Origin: Puccinia triticina | Lineage: Eukaryota > Basidiomycota > Pucciniomycetes > Pucciniales > Pucciniaceae | NCBI RefSeq assembly: GCF_026914185.1 | Contig: NC_070570.1 | Location: 4,836,001-4,900,000, forward strand | Direction of reading: 5' to 3' | Length of the DNA: 64,000 nt | Shown here: positions 44,001-55,328 of the stretch, one piece after another | How positions within the stretch are numbered: the stretch's first letter is position 1 | Layout: every line of letters starts with the position of its first letter | Made by a program: the position numbers and the translations under genes | Notes under the pieces: model-generated | Told to the model about the DNA's origin: nothing | The model's database searches: none | What the model saw: the letters and a program-made list of their open reading frames with translations, nothing else

Positions 44001-46424
44001 GCTCCAAAATGGGATTATACACTCTGAGTGAATTATCTGATGCCAAACTCATCATCTTACTTTTAAGTGTTGCATCCAACGCAGAATCAGTCACAAATTT
44101 TGTTGTAATTGGATCCTTAAGGCCAAATTTCTTCCCCCTGATTGTGAATTGGTTCAGGCTTTTTGAGGTTGCAATTTCAAACAATTTGTGGCATTGGCAC
44201 CTGGTTTGACGCCAAGATCAATGCCTTCTTACAGCCTAAAGAGATTATGACCCATCAGCACATGAGACAGGCCACAAAGGAATGAATACACCCAGGAAAA
44301 AAATACCTCTTCACCCATAGGGCCCTGCTGTAAGAAGTGTTGGAGGAAAGTTTGAGTCTTCCTGAATTTTTTCATCCTGACTGACAGATGACACATCCTG
44401 CAAGGGTTCAGTGCTGCCCCAGGGTTTGGGGTGCATGTAATTTTGGCATGCATGGGAGAGTCGCCAAGGAAACAAAACACTGTTGAAGTCACCCAGACGG
44501 CCTGACCAATGCTATGATTGTATGCTTCAAACCCTGCAGTGGCCATTTTGCTAACAGAAAATCATCAAACAGCCAAACAAAATCAACGACAAATAAAAAC
44601 CTTCCTGAGAAGTCATGAGAAAGCAAACACTTACTTAATTTCACTCACTATTTGTTCTCCAAGCTCACATGCACTAGCCAAATTTGAAGTTGCCAAGAAG
44701 TGGCAGTTGTACTCCTGGTTTGAGATGTGGGGCGGAAGGCCGGATAGGTTGAAATAGTATGAGATGTGCTTGTTGAATTGCTTGGAAACATTCCCTGAAG
44801 TGTCATCAGAATATAGAGTTATTGGAACGGTGCGGAGAATTTTATTGCCGGCTTTTTTCCTCCAAGGATTTGGAAACTTTATCTTTTCATTTTTGAAGGA
44901 GCTCTGTGCCACTGCAAAAATATTCCAGATGTATGAGACCATCAGCCCACAGGAATAAGTATTGTAAATTGGGTAAGAGTGCGTACCATAGAAATACCCA
45001 TTGCATGCATCAACCAGGAACCGGCCATCCTCCCAGCGCATTTCAGAGTAGTTGCCAGCGAACTGATCAACCAATATAGATTGCAGACGGGTATCATGGA
45101 AATCAGGAACAAAAGGCATCCAAATTATCACACCAGTAGTTGTGTGGCCATCAGTAGTTTTGATGACATGTTCAGTCGCCTGGTTGAGAACCTCCCAGCA
45201 TGTTGCTTGTAATGTACCTGCGCAGGTGAAGAAATGAATTGGTATTACAACCAGACCTGAGACAAGTTGAACTGGCTCAAAAATATAGAAATCCTTTTTA
45301 TTTGTTTGGCACATTTGAGGTCGGTGTTCTCGTGACATGCCTGTCAGCCATTTGCCTAATTGCAAGAATTTGCTGATCATCAACCCATCTGTATACTCAG
45401 GATAATGGTCCATGTGTCCTGCCACCAGAGGATTGGCCAAATCCTTGCAAAGCACCAAAGTAAACTTCAGTAAGAGGATTGGTTGGATACCTCCCAGATC
45501 TAATGTGATAGTGGAAGTGATAACAAACATGACTATGGAGTGCTCACTTGACTTATAATTTTCTTGGCACTCAGAGCATAGCAAGGGATGTCAAAAACTG
45601 AATCAGCACATTGAACCTTGCTGCCCAGCAATTCACAAATCCTTTTGTGTGACGCGCGAACAGTATTCCAATATGGAAGGTTTAAACCACATAATTCCAG
45701 TATATCTTTGATCTTGGTGTACAAACTCCTTGATAGCATTGGGTGGGTGTGGCCAATCAAAAGGGATGCCACCAGGTCCTGTGAACAGATGAGATGGGCA
45801 AAACAGATGTCAGTGATGCAAACTTTCCAAAATAACCAAATAAGGGCCTAAATCCCATGGAGCCAGTCTTACCATCTTGTTTTTGAATGGGTACCATGCG
45901 CTCATGTCCACGCGGTCAGATCTCTTGTCAATACACATAATGGGGGGCTCGGGTGCCGCAGGCGTGTCTTGTCCACCCATCGGATTGTCCTTGTTGGCTA
46001 CGATGGCAGTGGCCTCCGTTGCAATTATGCCAGGCCAACTTGAACCCTGTGCAGTCTGATGTCCAATGTTTGGTGCATCATCAGTTTGCTCCGAAGCGCT
46101 GGGCGGCAGAGCACGGTCGCGTGCATGCAAGGCCACGAGGTCGGCATCTAAAGACCTCGGATTGTTGTCTGGGCCAGGGAGCCCGTTGTTCAGCGACATC
46201 AAAGCGGTCAGCCATGCCCAAACACGCTGCTCGTATGCAGCGTCCTGATGACCTTCTTGAAGCTGTGGATGCGAGTCGTCCGGGTTTAGATCACCCACCG
46301 AAGCCGGCTGGGGAGGTGCGGGTGCGGTCCGTTGCCTCAACTCGTTGCGGCGCCGGAGGTTGGTTTGGTGGGCAGGCGTCCGGGCGTGCAGCTTCCAAGA
46401 CTTCGCGCCTCTGGCTCGGGGCAC
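41033..46424 (-). pseudogene. tnp2-type (CACTA/CMC) transposase gene, disrupted
   Basis: It reads leftwards from 46424. Resolved exons are 46424-45873, 45778-45548, 45443-44635 and 44550-44307, then about 44184-43149, about 42002-41890, and the last near 41497-41033. Family blocks in order are SAWYPFKNKM/DLVASLLIGHTHPML, DLANPLVAGHMDHYPEYTDG, FYIFEPVQLVSG, RTVPITLYSDDTSGNVSKQF, SGLPPHISNQEYNCHFLATS, VFCFLGDSPMHAKITCTPNP, DTPVEVLHVVLLGAVK, NKPKLHMLLHLPESIERFGP, EKFESYNGVLRKASVHSNKL and the C-terminal QHNCHLGECPVERTK. These match the large tnp2 proteins of basidiomycete DNA transposons. An in-frame TAA follows LLGAVK near 43865, and the element at 42003-43145 splits the exon HQTQS/ALAKNL. The C-terminus is an acidic Ser/Asp/Glu run. 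The parent TIRs were not found. Confidence 0.85.
42003..43145. mobile_element. 1.14-kb foldback element, CACC ends, inserted in the transposase gene
   Basis: The right end has CACCAGGAAAAAAAAGTAGT on the complement. The left end is diverged (CACCATAAAAATAAATTATT) but then shares TTGATGACAAGTGACAT. The TSD is GAC at 42000-42002 and 43146-43148. Left-arm repeats (AGCTGATGCTCAGCTTTG, 42150-42450) are the complement of about 16 tandem 28-bp units at 42540-43000 (AGCTGGGCCAGGGCCAAAGC core). It belongs to the same family as 17207-19243 by TIR and arm sequence, with a different core. Confidence 0.85.
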
Positions 46425-46464
46425 ACGTTACAGAAGTACAAATCACCTTTGAAGGTGTATTCTA

Positions 46465-46931
46465 CACAGCGGGGCAAGAGACATCAGTTTGAATTTGAGG
46501 AGACGCCTCAAAAGAAGTGGGACACCGGACCTGATTCTGCTTGCTGCATAGCGGAGTTCTCGGGCTGGTCGGTTCGTCGGTAAATGGGCGTGGGGGCGGG
46601 TCAATCGATGGAGGGTGAGGCCCGCAAGTACGCCCACTTGTTGGCGCCATGGGGGCGGATGCGACCCCAGAACGCCGGAAAGCTGACGCCCCGGATTACC
46701 CATCAGCCCGCCCGGGCCGTCTTAGTGACACCCCACCGGGACGGCCCTATGGCGCCTAGCCTGGTGGTGCCCCCATGGCGTACATGAGGGGCCGTCCATA
46801 AACGGTGGCGTCCCAGTGTACGACAGGAAGGGCGCCAGCGTGACTGGGGGTCATCGTGACGCACTCCTTGGCGCCTGTACTGCGGGGGCGCCGTCTGGAC
46901 GGTGAACTTTTATTCGATCTGCCCCGCTGTG
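46465..46931. mobile_element. 467-bp GC-rich MITE, TA duplication
   Basis: The ends CACAGCGGGGCA and exact complement TGCCCCGCTGTG are flanked by TA at 46463-46464 and 46932-46933. The interior is very GC-rich (GCGCCATGGGGGCGG, GGGGGCGCCGTC). It lies between the start of the transposase gene and the upstream flank of secreted-family copy C. There is no coding capacity. Confidence 0.8.
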
Positions 46932-47873
46932 TAATACTGCTTCCCCAAAATCCTCCAAAACTAGTAGTAAAAGCTGTATTTTGTGACTGGGTGAGGAGTT
47001 TCATTCTTGCATACATGTCACCAAGCTTTATCATACAGTTGAATTATCTGTATGTACTTCCCTCACCAAGGCCCATTACTGCTTCTTCAATATCCCCCAA
47101 AACTAGTAGCAAAAGCTGTATTTTGTGATGGGGTGGAGAGTTCCATAGAATCAAAGGGATAGACCTCATGTCAAAAAGTGGAGTATCACCTCTGGAAGAC
47201 TTCATGCACAGTGCAAAGTCTACTTCCAGCCTTCAATGTGGGGATTGAGGAAATGGTATGTGGACTTCCCTTTGGAAATAGCCCTCACCCCAACACAACC
47301 ACCTTTATACATCAAGGATTAAAGAAATACATAATATTTATTCCTGTCTGTCCCTGATTCACTTCTGGCAGCCTTTACATACATCTGGCTCATCTTGTTG
47401 TTTCAACTTTACTTTATGTGGATGTTTCATTTGAAATACATGGCTGCCACCACAGCTGCTACAAAACAACCTCACGCAGACCCTGACCATTTCAGAAAAA
47501 AAACAAGTATTGATCCTTCCTGGCCCAGACCCCCTCCAATGAGGCTTGCTCATGGATGTGACTTTGTTTTGTTTCATGTTGTTTTTTCACCTCATTTTTT
47601 GTGTATATATAAACCTTTAACTTCCTCACATGTTTCCTTCCTGATCTTTCATTCCATTCTCATCTCCTTTCCGGTTCAACTCTGCAAATTCTTCCTTGAT
47701 TCTGGATATCATCTTAAGCAAATTTAGCCTCCTTCTGTGGCATTAGCCAAATAGTTCTGCTCCCTTCCTGTTTATTCCAAAGTAAAAAAACAAAACAAAA
47801 TAGTAAATAACACACATAACTCTCTGGCTCGTATTGGCTCAACTACTGCTTCATTTTCTAACCTCATTATACC
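46932..47873. other. Upstream flank of secreted-family copy C
   Basis: It is closely similar to 28815-29761 and, from about 47255, almost identical to 61206-61832. It holds the duplicated CCAAAACTAGTAG / AAGCTGTATTTTGTG block. No gene; it presumably contains the promoter. Confidence 0.6.
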
Positions 47874-50800
47874 ATGAAGATCCTTTCAGTCCTTCAAAAT
47901 AAAGGATTGTGGATATTTTCCCTTTGCAAATTAATCCAATGCATGGAATTGGAAGGTAATTTTCTGTAATCTTCTGCTGTTCCTCTACACAAAAACTGAT
48001 TTTGCTTTACACATCTGATAACTATTCCAGATTTTCCTGGATTAACTACAATTGGTTCTGATAAAATAGGCAGCAATAAAAGTCTCATGGCTGGAAGCAA
48101 TTCAGTATCCGGAACCTTAGAACAAGGCAAAAATATCAAAACAGATTCATTTTCCAGTGATTTTAATGAAATCAAAGATGATGATGAAAACCAAGAAAGT
48201 ATGGATTCTGAAGCAACCAGTAGCAGTTTATCCAGGCCTTTCAGAACTACCCCTTCATTTTTTGAGTCCACTGAAGAAGAGAAGAGAATTGCTGATGGCT
48301 TGAAGCCTATCAGGCACTTTTCTAAACAATTCAGTGAAATCAAAATTGGTAAGCTTTAAGTTTGTAATACACCTTGTTGGAGATTTAATGAACTAACAAG
48401 ACCTCTTTGTTACTATCCCAAAAAAATGCCAAACATTAAACTTTTAATTTAACCATCTTTCAAAGATCAAGAGAGGTCAATTAAAAATGACTATGACTTC
48501 ATTCAAAAAATCATGAAGAAGTGGCATTCTGATTTCAATAAAACCAAAGCTATTATTTTGGTGAAGAGAATTCCATGGCATAGCCAAAAGCAAGTATCAG
48601 AAACTTATGAGCTTCTTCTAGATTTCATTGAATCAATTCCACCAAAAAACATTTTTGGTAGATACAATTGCTTTGATGTGCGATCTGGTGAAATCTCTTA
48701 TGAAAATGCTGTCAATAGATTGAGCCCATTCCAGATAGCTGCTATCTACAAAGAATTTGCAAGCAAGAAAATTTACACACCCACAAACCTGCCACATATA
48801 AAAAAGTCACGCCGTGATATGAAAATTACCTTAGATCAACTCCAGAGTTTTTTGGCTGGTTACATGAAGAAGTTACTCAGCTTCAAAGGAGTCTGGATTC
48901 CTTATGATGGTTGCCCTAAAATTGATATAAAGAATGAGGGAAAAAGGAGAGACTTTGAACTCAAAAGAATAATAATTCATGTGATTGATTACATGCTCAA
49001 GTACAAAATAATCAAAGGAAATCATTTCAATAAACTGTGAGCCTGGGTCTCTATAGTGACCTCAGGACACAAGAAATGGGGGGGCAATGGTTGGATTTCT
49101 TGGGATAAAGAAACTACAACTATAAGAGAAAAAGAGAAAGAGAAAGGGAAACCAAGCAGGATAAGGAAGAAGAGAAGTACTAGGTTATTCTAGTGGGAAT
49201 GCACATCCACTGGCAATGCTACTCTTCTGAAGAGTGCTGCTTATCTGTGCTAGAAGTGCTACAGCTTCCTCTCAGGAGGGTATCTGGATTAGATAAGTTT
49301 AAACCAGCCACAGTTTTTTAGACTTCTCTCTGGACAGTCAAGGTTCTTAATGGGAAACCTGAGGGACAGCCCTGAAACCTAGATTTGTGGCAAAGGCCAA
49401 GTGATAATAAGGGACAGCCCTGTGATCAAGATAGAGGCAAAGGCCTGTAGATTTGGAGGGACAGCCCTGTGATCAAGAAGGAGGCAAAACCAGAAGAAAG
49501 AGCAGATCAAGCAAGACACAGAGTTGTACCTCTGAGATAAACAAGGTTCAGTGAAAGAGGTTACTTACTGTCAATATCCTAGGCGCCTGTGACGGTAGGT
49601 ATACTGGGAGTATAGTAGGCTCTTTGGTGGTGATCCTGGAGTTATCTGGGTGGTGGTTCTGGTGTGCTGAAGTCTGTAGATCCGCCTCAGGCAAGGGGGA
49701 TCCTGACTACGAAAATTTTCACAGTTTGCTTATGTAATTTACATATGTACATGTGGTTTGGCGCGCCTGGTAGCGCTGACACGTCACAACTGCGCAAGGG
49801 CGCCATAACTCAGTAACTCAGGGAAGGAGTATAGTTACAAGGAATTTATAAGTTGTAACTAGGGTTAAAATTGCATGAGGAAACAGAATATGAAGTCAAA
49901 ACAAGGTTATCTCTTAAGATGAAAAAGATATAAAGTAATTTATATGTAACAAAGGTAGAACAGGCAGCTTTTAGGTCAGCTGTGATGACTCTAAGGCTGA
50001 CATAAACACTTTGAGAATAAAGAAACATTTGATATATGTGCAACAACAATGGTGATGAACTACATAATACAACATGGAAATCTTTTCATCTCTGACATTG
50101 ATAAATGGTATCAATATCCTAGCAGCAAATTAATGCCTGGAATCGGTGAATTTTCAGATTTCAGGATTTTCACAGATGGTGAGTCAGGATGAGGAATTGA
50201 TGATGGCCTTATTGCAAAATTATTTCCTCTGAGTCTGACTGATTTGAACTTCTTTTTTTTTTTTTTTGGAAATCAAAACAATTGCACAGTTTTGAGCAAA
50301 AAGGGGCAGATGATGTTTTCACATCGCTCTCTTGCAACATCAATCTCTAACATATATCTCAATTTACACCATCTTCTTGAAATTGAAGAGTGTTTAAAAA
50401 AATTCAGTTATTGGCATATTGTTGAAGTACTGCAAGATCTCCAAAAAGGCAGGATAGAAAAGGAAAATTCATTGATCCAAGGCCTGGACAAAGCCTACCA
50501 AAAACTAATCATGTTATTTCTGTCTGAAGATATGTCACATGTGGAACAACTTGGACAGGGAGCAAGAGTTTTGGCATATTTTATGCTGCAGTTTCTCCAT
50601 GAAAACATTGGCAATGGGAAGGAAATCTTTGAAATCCAGAATGAACAAATAAAAAATGAATTGCAAAATAAATTGAAATCTTCAGCCTCAATTTTTGAAT
50701 TCTTGGCAGAAACAAACAACATCTCAACTTATATGAAATCTTACTTCTTACATGACATTTACTTGAACAAGCCAGATTATTGGACTTTGAAATCGGAACC

Positions 50801-51005
50801 TAAAGCTAGATATAGACATGCAGAAAAGGTTCTTCCATGTATTGAAGAATATGCTGAGAACCTGAAAAGAAAATATCACGGGACTATTTCTGAAAGTATG
50901 GATCACCCACATTATTTCTTTTTGAACCGGGTAATTAAAGACTCCACAGAACATTATCAAAAAATATTGCAGGAAGCTAAAAAGGAATTCCTTCCAAGCT
51001 GGTGA
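47874..51005 (+). pseudogene. Secreted-family copy C, interrupted by a solo LTR
   Basis: Exons 47874-47955, 48031-48348, 48466-49035 resuming 50008-50178, and 50290-51005. Exon 3 totals 741 nt without the LTR, exactly as in B and F, and all phases match. Protein blocks are nearly identical to B (a few changes such as CDGC to YDGC and AIGEF to GIGEF). The C-terminus ends at LPSW, a few residues earlier than B. The LTR is the only disabling lesion seen, so the copy was probably functional until recently. Confidence 0.82.
49036..50002 (-). mobile_element. Inverted solo LTR of the 4102 family
   Basis: The complement starts TGTCAGCCTTAGAGTCATCA and ends GGCTCACA. The perfect 5-bp TSD TAAAC lies at 49031-49035 and 50003-50007. 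It is 967 bp, about 50 bp shorter than the copy at 4102-5117 because the internal GGGCTGTCCCT minisatellite has fewer units. Confidence 0.93.
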
Positions 51006-51415
51006 AGAAATCAATCCACATGATTTTCATTCTTGAATATTTGCCTTGGTCTTCTCCACTCATCTCCAAAAAGAATACTATTTGACCCTAGGAATCATCA
51101 GATTATGGAAATATAATAAACAAATGTAATATGATGGGAACTCAAATTCTCTACTATTTCCAGTTCTTGATTTTTTTTTCTTGCAGGGCCAGTTATTGCA
51201 TCACCTGAAATTTTTCAGCCTTTTAGTGAATTGTTAAGTCAACAATTTTTTAGTTGGTCCACAACCTCATTCTTATACATACATGTATGTTTGGTTATGG
51301 TGTCTTTATTTTGGTTTCTGGAATCAATTGTCTCTTGGTGGATGAAAAAGTGCCATTGTTTATTTTGGTTTATGGTTTCATTATTTTGGGTTATGGTTTC
51401 TTTATTTTGGATTAT
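51006..51415. other. 3' flank of secreted-family copy C
   Basis: It parallels 31940-32330 downstream of gene B and stops abruptly inside the 21-bp repeat at GGATTAT, where foreign sequence starting CCAAGTTTATT begins. Confidence 0.6.
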
Positions 51416-51839
51416 CCAAGTTTATTCAAATCACAGAAACACAGAAGGCAAGATCAAAGTTTTTGCCTGTGCTCATTAACAAAAATCCCATAAAAGTTGA
51501 AATTAATCCCCAAACACCCAAGAGGGCACCTCGGATTGACCCTCCAGCCCGTGCCGGAGCAACGGGCAAAAGAAGGTCGGTCAAAAATGTCATCAAGGAG
51601 GCCCTAATCAAGTGATTATTGGGCTCCAGGGAGGGGGTGGGAAAAAACCACATCCCCTGGGGGGACAAACAGCTTCCCCCACACCCTTTAAGTATCCGAC
51701 CCAGCTGCACATGACCTGGGCCTTCATGCTTTGCACCCTGAAGGTTGCCAGGGCCCTGCGCCTTGGCAGGCACAATGCTGGCCTGTACACACACTCATCC
51801 GAGTGGTCACAGGTCAGCTCGAGGGCCTAAAGAGGGGGC
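51416..51839. mobile_element. Unclassified inserted segment with CCAAGTTTATT end
   Basis: It starts at a sharp junction in the copy C flank with CCAAGTTTATTCAAATCACA. Similar ends occur at 57318 and 63452. If read on the minus strand it would end AATAAACTTGG, resembling the 3' end of a transcript-derived element. Frames inside lack motifs and the right limit is uncertain. Confidence 0.4.
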
Positions 51840-52075
51840 TCAGTATGTATTAGTACAGATGGTCTATGACCAATATGGACCACCGGTCTGTACTGGTCAT
51901 ATGGACTCACATCAACTCTTCTACCAGTCATCAAGAGGACTGACCACCTCTTCAATGACCGGCAAAGCCCGATGATTGGGAGAACTGACAGCTGAGGGGA
52001 CTCACATCTCGGCTCCTCTCGATGACCGTTTAGACCGGTCATTGAGCTGAGGACTCACCACCTCTTGATGACCGG
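51840..52075. repeat. Left part of a palindromic minisatellite
   Basis: Diverged units of the TCATTGAGAGGACTC / CTCTTGATGACCGGT type seen at 56402-56970. The LTR retrotransposon at 52076 inserted into this array with a CCGG duplication. Confidence 0.75.
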
Positions 52076-52744
52076 TGTGGTGGCCAGATGGGTACAGGGC
52101 CTCAAGATCATCAAAATCCAGAATTCATCAAGATCAGACATCTCAATAGCAAGACTCTTCAGCCTCAAGATTCTCATCAAGCCCCTCATTCTCAATATCC
52201 TTCAAGATCCCTTCCCCCTTCTTTCTCTTTATGCTCTTTTTCATGTTTCTTGGTCCTAACACATGATTCATGTGGGTTTCTTTCATCTTGTTTGTTTTAT
52301 ATCTTCTCTTCTGTTGGTTGTTGTTGTGTTGTGTTTTCTTTTCTCTCCTTGTGGTGTTGTTTTGTAGTTAGGGATGTGATGACATGTCCTGTGACATGTC
52401 ACTCCCCAGAGTCCAAGTTTGAGTTTGAACTTGGAGGATGGGGCGGCATGGGACTTGCTCTGATCCAAGAGAAATTCCATCACCCTTTTCTGATCCGCTG
52501 GCAGTATCCCCAGCACTATTCTTGATCCTTTATCTCTGATCCTGATCCCTTATCATCATCTGATCCTTAACAAACCAACCACCGCCAACGGTATTCCATC
52601 CCCGTCGTCTCTCAAAAATCCCCCCCCCAACGCTATCACTTTCTGATCCTCATTGCTCTTCATCCAGACCACCACGAGGGCAGCCTCAACAGCACCTTTC
52701 CCCTCGACGCTCTGCCTACCGCCTGGCACGGTAGGAGTTCCACA
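52076..52744 (+). repeat. 5' LTR of the Gag-only element
   Basis: The TGTGG/CCACA terminal inverted repeats are perfect. The body is CT-rich with repeated CTGATCC motifs near its end. Confidence 0.88.
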
Positions 52745-52746
52745 TT

Positions 52747-52798
52747 TGGTCCCCCGAGCCGGGATCGAACCAGCGACCTCAAGATTTACAGTCTCGCC
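52747..52798 (+). promoter_or_regulatory. Extended primer-binding site complementary to tRNA-Tyr
   Basis: It begins TGGTCCCCCGAGCCGGGATC. The complement reads as a tRNA 3' half: acceptor TCGGGGG, A, CCA, T-arm GCTGGTTCGATCCCGGC and anticodon loop CTGTAAA (GTA, Tyr) in a five-pair stem with one wobble pair. A normal PBS covers only 12-18 nt. Here the complementarity spans about 50 nt. Further upstream the tRNA 5' half is not recognisable, so this is not a complete tRNA gene. Confidence 0.7.
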
Positions 52799-53825
52799 CT
52801 TACGGATTTAGAGACGATCGGCGGTTGAGGCGCTCTCTCTTTTGATTCCTATCATTGATCTTTGCTTGTTCCTGCTCCGGTGCTCTTTCCCCCGATCTTC
52901 TTTTCCTTTTCGCCTCTCAGGCACTTCGGCTCAGGCGCAGTAGGCGCTTTGTGGTTTTCGTGGAGGACTGGAAGACTAGAAGTAAGTCCTTTCCAGTCGT
53001 GCACCTCCAAGGGTATCGCTACACATCGTCAAAGCATCACTTCAGCCACATACGTGAGCCTCGCCGCGCTCTCCTTCATCCTTGTCTAGGTTCCCGGGTT
53101 CTTCCTTCCATCCTCGCAGAGCTCGTCGTTTGAGGATTGGTCCGAGATCGTTTCAGGACCCGAAAAAACTCAGAAGATCAAGCCCAGGCCGATTGTTCAG
53201 ATTGCATCTCTTTGATTTTGATCTCAATCTCTATCTGTTCTTCTGCGTGGTCAACCAATTGGAAAGCACGAATAGCCAGACCGGAACAATCTTTTGGCTC
53301 TCCTTCCTCCGCTGACCTGTAGAAGTCCACTTGATTGCCCCTAGACGGATTGCTCGCGGCCTCGCCCCTCACCTTCCTTTTGGTTGCAGGAACCAAACGA
53401 CCAGATAGCCTGAAGACCTGCCCACCGGCCTCAGGAGGCAACCGAGCCCACAGATCATCTATCAAGCCTCGATTGGCCCTGCCGATCATCTCAAACGGCC
53501 TCTCGAGTCCCTCCCGTTGTTTGAAGGGCCCTCCAGCTGGTATACCTCCCCGGTGGGGGAATCTTGTTGTCGGAAGTTTTGGAAGTCGTCTACAGAGCCG
53601 TTCTGGCCTTTGTCCTTTCGTTCTGACGCCCGACAGAGCCACGATCGTTTTCAGACAGCCCACCCTCGTCTCAGAAGCGGATCTTCGCAGGATTATCGTT
53701 TTAGGACTCAAGTACTTTCCGAACTGATCTAGGGCCTCGTTTGATTCCGAGCAAGATCGATTGATCAACGGTTTTTGTACTTGCTTGTGCGTTGCCAGTG
53801 CGGCAGTGGAGTGTAGAGTTCTCCT

Positions 53826-55328
53826 TTGATTGAGCTGGTGATGGCGGACGTTATTCCACGACCTCGGATGGTCCGAATTGTTCCTCAAGACCGGGAACTT
53901 TGTTTTGATGGTACGGCCGTGGAAGAGTTTCTTGATTCGTACGAGACGGCCGCTCAAATCAATGGTGCCTCCGAGTATGATAAGGCGCGGCAGATTATTC
54001 TATTTATCCTCCGCAATTCTGACTTGAGAACAATCTTGGAAACTCTCGATGGCTTTGAATCAAAGGATTGGCCAAGGTTGAAAGCCGCGATGTTGTCTTA
54101 TTGGGGTCGGAGCGAAGTGCCCCACATGCAAGAGGTCGGCAATTCAGCTCTGATTGCGTCAGTCAGGGACACCAACAAAGTTATGCCAACAATGGAAGCG
54201 GAGCCGTTTCCCCAGGACGTTCCGGCTTCTCCCCTCGATTCTGTTACCGTGGAAGAAGTCGCCAAGATGTTCAAGCAGTGTGAGGAGCGGCTGCTGAAGA
54301 AGTACGCCGTCGCTTCTGCTCCCACCTCCACCTCCGCAATTCGTCGGCCGTTGATCTGTTATTATTGCCATCTCAAAGGTCATGGTACAGCCAGCTGTCA
54401 TCCACTTCAAAGGGATAAAGCCAACCGCCTTGTCAAGCAGACTGGGCAAAATTATCTCCTTCCAACTGGTGCCTTGATTCCCTTCGATCCTAGCCGACCG
54501 ATCCGAAGAGTTGTGATGGCCTTTCAAGCTTCAAGTTCCTCCACCTCTGCTCATGCTCCCTATAGCATTAGTAGCGGTGCTCTTCATCCGTGGTATCCGC
54601 CAAATATTGATCAAATTTCATATCAAGCTGCGCCTGTTGCCCAGCCTTATCTTTTCCGCTCAATCCGCAAGTCGCCTACTGTTGAGACTACCCGATCTGA
54701 AGTACAGTCATCTGATCCATCCTCTCTGCCGCGTCCTGTCAAGTTCATCAATGCCTTCGATTCTGTTCTGAGGAAGATTGCCAATCTCATGGTTCCTGGT
54801 TTTTCCGCCTCCAAGCTTGTTCGTACTGCTTCCGCCAGTGCTGATGGCAGGAAGAAGGCCTCCCAAAGCTTCTCCAATACAGTATCAAATGTTAAACTGT
54901 CTGACCCGTCCCGTGGCGCCAAAGCCCTCCGAGACGAGGTTAAACTATCTCCAGATTCTTCTTCCAGCCCGATTTCAGATTACGAGTATATTGGCCAGCT
55001 CCACCCAACTGCGGAGCCCTTTGTGTCTTTTCCGATCCGCCTCCGCAATGAGGCTACACTATCCTCTCAATCCCCATCTCCTTCCATTAATCCTACCACC
55101 TCATCTGAGTCTAAATCTTCTTTGATTTTTCTTCGATCTCCCCCCGAATCTCAAGTTCGCCAATCTCTGTCTTCTCCGACACCGATCCGCCTCCGAGATG
55201 AGGTAAAACTAGATTCTCCAACACCGATCAGCCTCCGAGATGAGGTTAAACTAGATTCTCGATCCTCCCATTTGATTTTTCCTCAACCTCCCTCCAAGCA
55301 TCAAGTTGATCAATCTAAGTCTTCTTGA
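53826..55328 (+). CDS. Gag protein with one CCHC knuckle
   Basis: A 500-aa frame; MADVIPRPRMV at 53841 is an alternative start. Residues 20-120 resemble an LTR-retrotransposon capsid (ELCFDGTAVEEFLDSYETAA, ARQIILFILRNSDLR, WPRLKAAMLSYWG). A zinc knuckle CYYCHLKGHGTASC lies near residue 178. The C-terminal third is Ser/Pro-rich and contains several copies of a LRDEVKL motif. The matching DNA repeat continues past the stop in another frame to about 55490. No protease follows, and the 5' leader is unusually long at about 1.1 kb. Confidence 0.82.
   Translation: MIELVMADVIPRPRMVRIVPQDRELCFDGTAVEEFLDSYETAAQINGASEYDKARQIILFILRNSDLRTILETLDGFESKDWPRLKAAMLSYWGRSEVPHMQEVGNSALIASVRDTNKVMPTMEAEPFPQDVPASPLDSVTVEEVAKMFKQCEERLLKKYAVASAPTSTSAIRRPLICYYCHLKGHGTASCHPLQRDKANRLVKQTGQNYLLPTGALIPFDPSRPIRRVVMAFQASSSSTSAHAPYSISSGALHPWYPPNIDQISYQAAPVAQPYLFRSIRKSPTVETTRSEVQSSDPSSLPRPVKFINAFDSVLRKIANLMVPGFSASKLVRTASASADGRKKASQSFSNTVSNVKLSDPSRGAKALRDEVKLSPDSSSSPISDYEYIGQLHPTAEPFVSFPIRLRNEATLSSQSPSPSINPTTSSESKSSLIFLRSPPESQVRQSLSSPTPIRLRDEVKLDSPTPISLRDEVKLDSRSSHLIFPQPPSKHQVDQSKSS

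Noticed and set aside
52747..52830. A complete tRNA-Tyr gene on the minus strand
   Set aside because: The acceptor, T-arm and anticodon arm are present, but the 5' acceptor strand CCCCCGA and a D-arm are not found, and the location is that of a primer-binding site.
53178..53957. 259-codon minus-strand frame
   Set aside because: It lies antisense to the leader and start of the Gag gene in an LTR element, and has no motif or splice context.
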